Both the position numbers and the translations under genes were made by a program. 64,000 nt of DNA from Drosophila persimilis (lineage: Eukaryota > Arthropoda > Insecta > Diptera > Drosophilidae), in assembly GCF_003286085.1 (NCBI RefSeq), contig NW_020825343.1, positions 1,606,754 to 1,670,753 of the forward strand. Direction: 5' to 3'. The notes under the pieces are model-generated. The model saw only the letters and a program-made list of their open reading frames with translations, had not been told where the DNA came from and made no database searches. Positions 23,301-34,208 of this stretch are shown here, in pieces. Position 1 is the first letter of the stretch. Every line of letters starts with the position of its first letter.

Positions 23301-26300
23301 GCGAAGTGAGAAAAGCAAAACCAGAAACAAAAGTAAGAGCTATTTGCGGCAGTCGAAGTGAGGGATACCCTAACCGATCTTAAAGATCTCTGCTATTGTT
23401 TCGGGATATAGAATCTGTATCGAATTTCTACTATATGTTTGCAATACCATTTGGTAAAGCTGTGTATATGGAATACAATCGTGAAACCAAGACTTTTCCG
23501 AGGTTTTTAGGTTAGGTTTTCTTTTTTCTTTACAAAGTCTTGTTATTTGTTCAATGGCCTGGATTTTTGGACTCCATGCAACTATAGATTGAGGTGTTTG
23601 TGTGTTTCTTTTCTTTAAAACAGCTTGCCATCGACTATATGCTAAAGGAAATCATAATTTCTGTGGCATATTACATATTTATTTGTACACTTTATTACGA
23701 GCTACGAAACGAGTTTCAGACAGAAACCTTTTTAGGGGAGATGGAAACTATTTTGTTTTATTTAAACAGAACATAGATTGATTGATAGATAGAATATGGG
23801 TTATAGATTGACAGATAGATAGATTGATGGATAGAATATAGGTAAAAGATTGATATATATATAGATAGATTGATGGATAGATAGACTTTATGGGCATTTC
23901 CCTGAAGTACACATCGTACACATTGCAGGTGGTAAAAAGGTAAAATTAAGACGGATTTTCAAAATTATTTTTCCACTATAAAGAAGCACTTGATTGGCCC
24001 TATAATAAAAGCTAAGAGCGATTTGGAGCAACTATTAATTTTTATGATTTTTGTTTGCAAAAAACCATGACAGTCACATGGGTTGTTTTCACGGCGATCA
24101 ATTCAAACGCAGATTTTAACGAAAGTAGTGGATATATATTGATGCGAATTTCTGATAAATGTTGTACATCGATGTGTCTTAGAAATGGCTATAGTTTTAG
24201 GCAAATATGATTTGTGTTTTTTTTTAAATTTAATTAAAACCTCTGTCGCACGGACAAAAACGTGTTGGGTTAATAAAAGTTAAAAAATATATCGTTAAGC
24301 GATATTGAGCAAATTTTCTGGAATTTGTTCGATAATTCAATATTTTTGAAAGACTTTAAGGAGAGACTTTTATCAAGGAGAACCTAAAATTATAAAAATA
24401 CCAAAAAAATAACGAAAAGTTTAATTTTTGATTAGGTTTTCAGATCAAAGTTAATGAAATTATATGCCATATAGCCTTTAATAATAAAAACGTCACAAAA
24501 GTAGGTGGAAATGTGTTTATATTGGCCTTTAATCTTTGATCTCGCTGGATTTTTCCAAGGAAATGCCCATATATGGTTACCATTGTATATCTATTGAAAT
24601 ATATCTCTATCTATCTATGCAAACATCTGCCTGGAAATGAATATACCCTCTTGTTCTGTAAATTTCTGCTAAAGGGTATCCCAGAACAACAAAAATCATA
24701 AGAACGGAACACGCGCTCAGCTCAGCGTTCGCTCATGCAGCCACCTTTTGCTCTCTCTCTCTCTCGCTCCCTCTCGCTCCCTTGGCTTATGCTGCTCTTC
24801 GCTCTTCTTTACCCTCTTCTCCGTCCTTTGGGCAGCGCTACGTTAAGCTGTTTGTTTTTGTTTTTGTTTGTGTGCCGTAGGTGTGGTGTGTGGTGTGTCG
24901 GTGTGTTCGTGTGTCCGTGTGCGTGTGAGAGTGCGGGGGTTTTCTCCAGAAAGCGAAAGGCGAGAACTTTTTGCACGCTATCGCGTTCGCGTTCGCCGTC
25001 CCGCTTCGCTCTCTGTCGGCGTCGGCGTCGAGCAACAGTTAATCGTTAGACGGCGGCCAAGACGGGCAACGTATACGCACCGTGCAACGTTCGTGTTGAG
25101 TGCCTTAAGAACTGATCGGAAGGGACGACAACCACTGCTCCGAAGTGTTTTTGTGCTTCTTTTTTTTTTGTTGCTCTTCGACAGCGTGTCCCCGTGTGTG
25201 TCCGTGTGTGTTATCTGGAATGTGCAACAACAACAATAGCAACGGCACCACCGATAAGCCAGCCGAAAACGGTTTTCATTTTAAAAACGCCGCTATACCA
25301 CCGCCCCCTGCCGCCGCTCCTGCCGTCGACGCCGTGGAGGACGAGTGCGATAACAACAATGTGACGGACGCTAATTTGAATTTGAATTTGAATTTGAGTT
25401 CAAGTTCCGATTGCCCTTCGATTCAAGTGAAACGCAGCTCGGCGCCCACCCACATGCGCAGCCACAGGCGCTCCACGTCGATGCCAAAGTTATTCAAGTC
25501 CATATCTTTGATTGTGAACGGAAACGGACATGGAAATGGAAATGGCAATGGAAATGGTGGAGATGCAGCACCAGGCTTCACCTGCGTCTGTTGCCAGGCA
25601 GCGGCGGCGGGGCAGCAACAGCAGCAGGTCACAAAAGAGCGAAGGAAATCCTTCTTTAGGTTAGTCTTAGTCCCCCTTAATGTCGCCTCAATTGCAATAA
25701 CAGATTTGTCCCCCAATTGCCGAGATCTTTCCCTGAAATTAGCTTTAATTCTGTGTGTGTTTTTGATACTCTTCAATGAGAGCCTCACCGATCCGAAAAG
25801 TACACTTTTTTGTTCCGAATCTGTTCATACTTAACCCCCATTTCCATCTACTTCTAAGGCTATTTCACATTCCAATGAAAGTTCTTTAAAGCAATCTGTA
25901 AGGGTATCAGCAGCTTCGGTTCTCCCCCTTTACCATTCTGCTGTTTGTTTTCGTTTGCCCCAAGCGTTTGTTTTCGTGCTTGTTTGTTTCCGCCGGACAC
26001 ATTTACAAGTGACTAAGCTTCAATCAGAGCCGGAGCCGCAGTCGCAGCCGCAGCCGCAGCCGGAGCCTTCTCCAATGCAGATTTTCAGCGTGGATTTATC
26101 AGTGGAAACGTGTATCGGAGACGATTTGGTGCCCGGCTGTCGCTCATTATGCAGGTGGCTGCTGCAGCTGGTGGCGGCTCTGCCTGGTGTCTGGTGGGGC
26201 ATCAACTCGCGTCACGTTTCTGGCCGTGGCTGGTGGATGCTAAACAGACACGTTGTTTGTCCAGCCACAATTTAGCTTCGTTAAGTTTTCACTTTAAAGA

Positions 26301-29300
26301 TTTCTAGACTCTGCCGAGATAAACGAGGAGGTCTATGAGGCTTGGACTTCCCCCCTCAGCGGCGGCTCGTTATCTTTCCGCTCTGCGAATTGGGGCTTAT
26401 TTTTTTTTTTTTTTTTTGGGAGTTTCCTTCTCTTATCTGGCGCCTCTCAAAAGAAGCCAATTCTCTTGGGATCTTTAGAACGAAATGTATTTCTGGTTAT
26501 TCCCAGATGGGATCTCTCTCTCCCTCTCTCTCTCTGGCGGGCCGTTCAGGGTTTCCCTCGCGATAATTGCGCAATTATATCAATGCTAGCGTTTCAAATC
26601 GGAAACCTGTTCTATAAGCCCCATGCAAACCCATTAAAATCATTATCATATTATTGCAAAGAATGCACACACATTCGTATGCACATATGTAGTCCATAAA
26701 AACAGCCAGAGAATATTTTAGAGGGGGGCTATGGAAACCTCTTTGTCCTGTGGCTTAGTCATTGGATGTCTTGGGGTTATGTTGTGGTGCTGCAGCGATA
26801 AGAAGGCAGGGAGGGAGGGGTCTGTGGTCTGTGGTCTGTCGAATGATAAGACTCTTACCCCTTCGCATTCGCATTCGCATTAATCATACGCAGTGGTGGT
26901 CTGGTGTGTCGCAGAAAACCCAGAGAGACGATTAGAAATTGATTTGTTTTGATATTACTAAGGGAATGAGTTCGACGAAATCACTCCGATGGCTTCCTCA
27001 AATTACGCATTCAAACGAAACTCACAATCGAAGGAGAAGGAGGTGTAATCTTATCGGGAATGAGAGAGAGCTTTGCCCACACCCGAAGTAGTTCCCAGTT
27101 GTTCTCCCAGAAGGCAGAAGGCATTGTTCTGGGGGCCTAACATCGAAACTAACATCCCCTGCGTATTTCATTTATGGCCAGAGGAGGAGCCGCAGTGGCA
27201 GTGGGTGGAGGAGGGAGGAGGGTGGCGTTTAACCCACAGAAAAGTACTTTCAATATTTGCACACTAATTGGGCATTTTGCTTGTTGCCGACTCACTTGAG
27301 TGAGCATTAAGTGGTGGAAGAGACTTCCTCCGTCGCCTCCTGCTCCTCCCCCTCTGGCACTCTTCCGCTCAACATGAATATGGATTATTGTTCGTTTCGG
27401 TTTGCTCTGCCCCTCTGCCTTGTGTCTCTCGTGTCACAAGTTTTTGGTCAGTGAATGGGAGGCTCTTTGTCTCAAGCACTGTGTCAATATGCGCGTGTGT
27501 TTGTCCAGGATATAGAATAGAGGAGATAGATGGTGCGGATAGAGGATAGAGGAAGTGTAAGGACAGCGCGTGCTGCCTCAAGTCCAATGAACCAAATGGA
27601 CACCCACACACAGACAGAAAGAGAGAGGGAGAGAGGGAGACGGAGACACTCGGTCACAGGAAACTGCAAATTTGTGACTGCCTTCCACTTTTGTGTTGCA
27701 TACTTTGCGGCGACCCCATTAATACACACACACACACACACACACGCGCGCGCACACACCCAGGGAGAGGCGCACACTCGCTGCGGACTGTGGGAGGCGA
27801 CTCTTTGTCTATTTGCCTAAAACATTACATCAGCCAAATGAATTTTGAACGTAACGCAACCAGCCTCATAATAAATTAAATACTTTTCCGGGAAAATTAA
27901 CCTCAATCCACGAACGGTTGAAGTGTCCTGTGCTGTCCCTGCCGCGCGACCCTCTTCCGTGTGTCAATATTTATTTTTACTTTGAATTATGTTACCCCCC
28001 CCTGCACTTTGGGGGCTCAAAGCCAATAACCATGGCCAATTTTTGGACATTTTCATCGATAGTTTTGGAACTTTCGACAACATTTTCTAATCGTCCAGGG
28101 CTACGATGTTTTTAGGATCATTGACTATGATTCTCCATTCTTTGGGCATATAATTGGAGAATTTTCGTATGCAATGAATATCCAAACGGAATATCCTTCA
28201 CCGAGCTGCTTCGAAACGATTTGAGACATTTTCCGCCAGGATATGCTCAACAGATGATCCCAAATGCCTAAAAAATGTAGGTTTTAAGGATAGGCCCTCT
28301 CAAAAAATACCCTTTTCCAACCATTAAAGACATTTTGAACATCATTTGAAGTGGAACTGGCTCGAAAAATGAACGAAAATGTGCATAAAATATTTATATT
28401 TGACCAAATAATTTATTTAATGGATCATCAGGCCCGGACTCTCCTGCTGTGGTGACGTTTTTGGTTAAATGAAAATTGATTTTCGCAACGCCACGAATTT
28501 TCGCACTAGTTTGCCCATTAATTAAGCTTAATTAATGTTTTATGTGGCGTTGCAAAGCAACGCTTTTGCAAAATGCAAATGCATTTTCCATTGCCACCGC
28601 CCCAGCCATCCATTCAGCCATTCAGCCATTTAACCATCCATTCATAAGCTCTGCTGATGAGCTGTTGAAATCTCTGGCCATCTGCCACTCGGAGAGAGAG
28701 AGAGAGAGAGAGGGGAAGATTGGGATGGAGATGGAGCTACCCCAAAGTGGGGGCTGATTAATGATTCGTTCCAATCCGCAAAAGTCGGAGGTCGGAAGCT
28801 GACCCATAAACTTTTTTTGTGGGGGCTGCCTGTGGCTCCGAAATTAATCAAAGGAGCGAGAGAATAAATAAGAGACGAAGGACGCGAGACCTGACCTCCT
28901 GCTTTTATGACAAGAAATGATGCTGTGAAAAGTTTGGCTCATAAACAAAAAGTACAAAATAAGGCGGGAAATTTGGGCTTTTAAAAATCATAAAACATAA
29001 AAATACAATTGCCTTGGAAATATGGGATGTGGGAGTCGTGCTCTGGCCCACTGTGCGGCCGAGAGGCGGCGCCGACGGCGACAGAGCAGCGGGAGGGCGG
29101 GCGTTTGGGCCAAGTGCTTTTGGCCAGGCTAAGCAGCAGCCCGCGAGGCTGGCGACAGTCTGGTGTTGGCCACGCAGCTGGACAGCCAACCGCCAGCAGT
29201 CGACATATCTTTTCCCATTTTCGGTTCACAGAGAGCGCGAGTGAGAGCGAGAGCGAGAGAGAAATGAGAGATGGAGGATTGTGTGCACACGACAACATCC

Positions 29301-32300
29301 ATTCGGAAGTTTCTGTAGGAAAACACGTCCTTACGGCGCGACTTTTGATTGACAGAGCGAGAGAGAGAGAGAGAGAGAGAGAGATGTCTCATGTCCTGTT
29401 TTCCTTCTGCTCATTTCCAGGCGAAACTGGTTGCCGCTGATCAATCGCAAGGTGGAGAAGCCCCCCAACAATAAACCGCTCATCAAGAAGCCCTCGGAGA
29501 AGAGTCTGCGAGTGAGTATCGTCCGCCATCGGCCAGCGGCCATCCGCCGTATAGCTAATATTTTACGAGCGTTTATTTATAACAAAATCATTTGACGTTT
29601 CAACGTTTCTGCGTCTCTGCCTTTTGCCTTTTGCAGCTACCACAAAAGCACGCCGAGGATTTGGCCGCCGAACAGCAGCAACAACAACAACAACAGCAAC
29701 AGCAGGGGCAGCCAGGTGGCAGCCCCTCAACGGTGGCACCCCAATTCCCCACACAGCACCATGCGCCGGCCCCAACGGCCGGAGCCGGAGCCGGGGCCGG
29801 GGCCGGGGTCGACTATGAGCCGGATGAGGAGGCCGGTCTGGAGATGCCGCCGCCCATGAAGCCCATCCAGGAGCCACATTTGATTGCCAATGGACCGCCC
29901 GCATTTACAAAGGACGTCAAGGAGAGCTCCTCGAATTTGGTGAGTTTTCCTTTCGTCTATGGAAATGTTTGAGAAGTCAAAGATTCGAAGGGAGGGACAA
30001 CTCTAGGGATTTGGAGGATTCGTTTGATATTACACTCTACAAATCGAAGTATTCGAACGTTCCATTGTACTCTAAGAGGTTGAGGATTCAGAGCACACCC
30101 TGATTCGAAGCCTCAAAATGAGGTGCAATTCACTTGAAAACTGGGTACTCCAAGCTTCTCTCTTGGGGTATTCGAGGCTCCCTTCAGACTCAGGCATTCA
30201 GGAAATCTAGAGCACGAAATTCCCTCTTCCATGGCGTGAATGATGCGAGTATACGTCTGTCCATTCTCCAATCTCCGAAATAGTGTTTTTCTAGCCTCGT
30301 TTTTTAGCGCCCCACAGTTTATTTGTCTAGGCAGCAGCTCCCCTGGAACTGGACTGGACTGGACTGGACTCGACTGTGCTGTGCTGTTCTGTTCTGAAAT
30401 GTGTGTGTGTTGTTCCCACACAAATCAAAGCAGTTTATTGTAACTTCTGGCCCCTATATCCACAGCCACATCCCCATCAAAGACGTCATCCAAACACGGG
30501 CCGTTTGCTCAATTAGAAAGCATAGCGGATGGAGCACAGCACACACTCTACCTCCTCCTAAGAGAGGGTGGCTGGGGTGGGGAGGGTGATGTGTGGGCGC
30601 CATTTGAGACATGGGGGAGCGGGAGAGGGCCAGCCACCTTTGGCCATAAATGCGCCACTTTATTTTGTTTGTTTACCCATAGAATGGAGAGCAAATCAGA
30701 GAACAGAAAAGAACGTACACCCGTGTACTCGTACGCGTAGAGAAGATAAACTGAATGAGCCACAGCATGGGAGAGAGCCCGAGGTCTCCACAGAGAATGG
30801 GGGTGGAGCAGGAGGAGGCGGAGGAGGAGGTTGGGTGCGGGACGCATAAATTTCGGACACTCAAATTAGCTGCAGACGAATGTCGGATATCGGACGATAC
30901 GACGATGATTCCGTTCAAGGGAATGTCTTGCGTGGCAGAGGGACTTTTCTTGGCTGCGTGGATGGGGGGAGGGGGTGGAGGGGATGGGGGAACAAATTAC
31001 ACAGAAAGGATACAATGATTCATGGAAAGCATCGAAATAATTCTGGAAAATTTGCATTTGCACAAAAGATTTAAAGTTTTCCCTGTGATGTGTGTTTTCC
31101 GCTCGCCTTCCAATTTGATTAATGATTGGGGGTACCCCCGAATGGAGCTGGAGACAGAGAGATGTGCGTGTATGTGTGTGTGGGTGTGTGGGTGTGGGTG
31201 GGTGAGTGTCCATCGACAGAGTGTCGCCAATGCAAAGTGCCACTGGCACTGGCACGATGTCCGCTGTCTGTCCGTGTTGTCAATAAATTGAATGTCGTCG
31301 TCTCAGTGTATCTCTCTCGCTCTCTGGTGTGTTCTCGATTCTGTTTCTGTTTCTAGTCTGATGATGGCTTATTAGTCGGCTGAATTTAATGTACATTTTC
31401 GGGGACTGCCTTGCGCCTTGCGCCTTGTAAATGTTGTCGATGCCGCCTTGATGCGTCAACGCTTCCACAGTCCCACCCACCCATACCCATCATCGTTCCA
31501 TTGTGTCTTTCCTGTGTGTTTACCTGCGGCTGTTTACAGGTGCGAACTTCTTAACCCAGTTAGAGGCCCGTCTGTCTGGCAGTCCAGTCCCTCTGTTAAC
31601 TTTTTGGCCCACTTGTCAATGGGGTCTGAGGGTTCCGGGCTGGTTGCTGCTTGCTGCTTGCTGGCTCTGCTCCACCTTTGTTTAGTTCGCTGCCATTTGC
31701 CATCGCCTATTTGCATTGTCATTAATTTTTAATAGTTCTCCTTGTCGAATTTCCATGCCCTTTGTTTCTATATGTTCTACATGTATTTGTTCAATATATA
31801 TGTATATGTATGTGACATCATTCACCCTGTTGCACGTTCCTCCTGGCTGCCCCCGTCCACTTCCCAAAAAGGCTAATTAAATGTCGGACCACTTTGTGGG
31901 GCTTGTGGATGGAATGTACGTCATGTGCGTGGGTCTGGCAGCCAGTTCTTGCGGCGGTTTCTAGGGTTACAGAGCTCCACTCCGTGCCACTCGACTCTGC
32001 CCTGCTCCGCTGATTAGTTTTCAATGTCGGCACTCATATCGCTTGACAGCAGGAAAGGGTTCGTTCTATTTTTGTTGAGTTCTTGGTATGCACCGACGGG
32101 GTATCCCTTGTGTCGATCATTCGCGAAAATCTTCACACAGTTTTTATTGCTGCCTTGTTGTTGCCGCAAAATGCGAATTAATTTATGTATTTAAGTATTT
32201 ATACAGCAAATGCTACAAAAGTGGCAACACACACACACACACACATCCAGAGGAAAGTCTCATGCAGGGTATATAACGCCCAAGGTGGGGCCTGCCCACC

Positions 32301-34173
32301 TCTCAAGGGGGGCAAAAACGACACAAAGAAGGAAAGTAGGGAGTGCCCTACCTTCTAGTGAATATACCTTGATCTTAGCGCCATCTTTCACACTCCTACA
32401 CTTTCTTTATATACGTCATATATACTCCCTCTACGATAAGTGGAAGCCCTTGGATAAACAGAAGTAGCAACGCCCCTTCCTTACCTTCTTTCCATTATAC
32501 CTTGTTCCCAACCATCTACCAGTCTCTCTTTCTCCCTCTCCCTCTCTCTAAATATATACACAGATTCACTCATATTCTTTTCGATATATAGCAACAATTA
32601 TTTCAACGCTTTTCCTCAAGTGACTTGTGCGACGAAATTGTTAGCCTAGCGTTGATTGAGAGTTTCTTTTGATATCACAGATATCACAGTGCCTCTGCCT
32701 GTGTGTGTGTGTGTGTGTGTGTGTGCTTGTGGCACCCACATATATACACACATGTAAAACATGATGGCAACAGGCGAAACTATTAGGCCGTTCCGTGCAG
32801 TCCCACTCAGTGTTCTGCTTTTCAGTCGCTCGGTGGTTCCCTTGGCGCTCAGTCGTCGTCGTCGTCGTCGTCGTTGTCGCCTTCCAAGATTCTCTCCTCG
32901 TTTTGCCAAAATGCGTCGCCGTCGTCGTCGTGATTTGAACGCAGAGCGGACGACATCCTTATAAAGCATACAACACTCCCCATTGAAAGACAATTTCCCC
33001 CAAAACGAGCCAACAGAGAAAAAAAAATACAACTCAATTTGTGACGCGAATTTTAAGCATTCACGTGTGCCATCATGAGCTGCTTTTTTCGTTTATTTGT
33101 AAGCCAGTGCATACTATTATCATTATTATTATTACTATTATTTTGAGTGCATTCCGAGTGTTGCAATAGCCATTACCACCATTGTGTATCATTCGGTTCC
33201 TCCCTCCCCCGTTGCCTGATGACAAACTTCGGGCCACAAAACAGCTGACAGCCAAAGCGAGTGCCCAAGTGCCAGTGCCAGTTACCAATCTTATCGCTTA
33301 AAGCTCTTAGAAAAACACACAAGAGAGAAAGAATGAAAGAAAAACATGTTCAGTGACAGCAGCTTTAGATACACTTACGGACAGATAAAGATCTTTCTTG
33401 GAGCAGCTACACGAATGATCGAGCTCTAGAATTAGCTGTAGGCTAATATGAAGTAGGACTTGGAAGGTGAAGTGTTTTCCTTAAGGGAATCCTTCCATGA
33501 AAGCATAGCAGACGGGGGAACCATGGCAACTAGGACTGGGGCCTGAAGTAGGGATAGATTTTGATGAGAACATAGAAATTGGGATTGGACTGAGGCCTGA
33601 AGTAGGGTTAGATTTAGATGATTGGGATTGGCATTCGCATCTGATTCTAGGAATTCATGGTTCTGAGGGACAGAAGGGCAAAATTCCAAGTGTCCTGCGA
33701 TTTGGCTGTGGAACTGTGGCCACCAGAATACCCTCACTCTGGGCAGAGTAACAGAAAGGGAATTAGAAGCAGAAGCAGCAGCAACCAACTCGAATGGTTA
33801 CACAATTTTATCTGTGGTTTACCAACGAACCAACTGCCTGCCTGCCACTCTTCATCGCCTTTTGGCTGGCACTATTTGCACCGAAAACCACATTCGGATG
33901 CCATTTGTTAGTTTAGTTTTTTGCCCAACAGTTCTCCATAGTACCAGGCTGTTTCGTTATTTGTGCAACAAAAACAAAACACGGCAACAAAAATAACTGA
34001 AATTAATTAGAGCTCTGAAAACAAAAAAAAAAGAAACACACACACACAAGCCGAAAATAACGCGAGTGATTCAAATACGAGCTGAACATGCAATCAAATG
34101 CGAATATTTATTTCGAAAATTGCCACAAAATGATAAAACCACCAGCCATTGGGACCCGTGTGTGTGTGTGTGT

Positions 34174-34208
<35 letters not shown>

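Larger units (their letters stand above)
22291..24700 (+). other. trio: trio intron between SH3 linker and GEF2-only promoter
   Basis: Non-coding. It includes the GATA-rich tract and inverted repeats described separately at 23362-24682; no exon seen. Confidence 0.55.
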
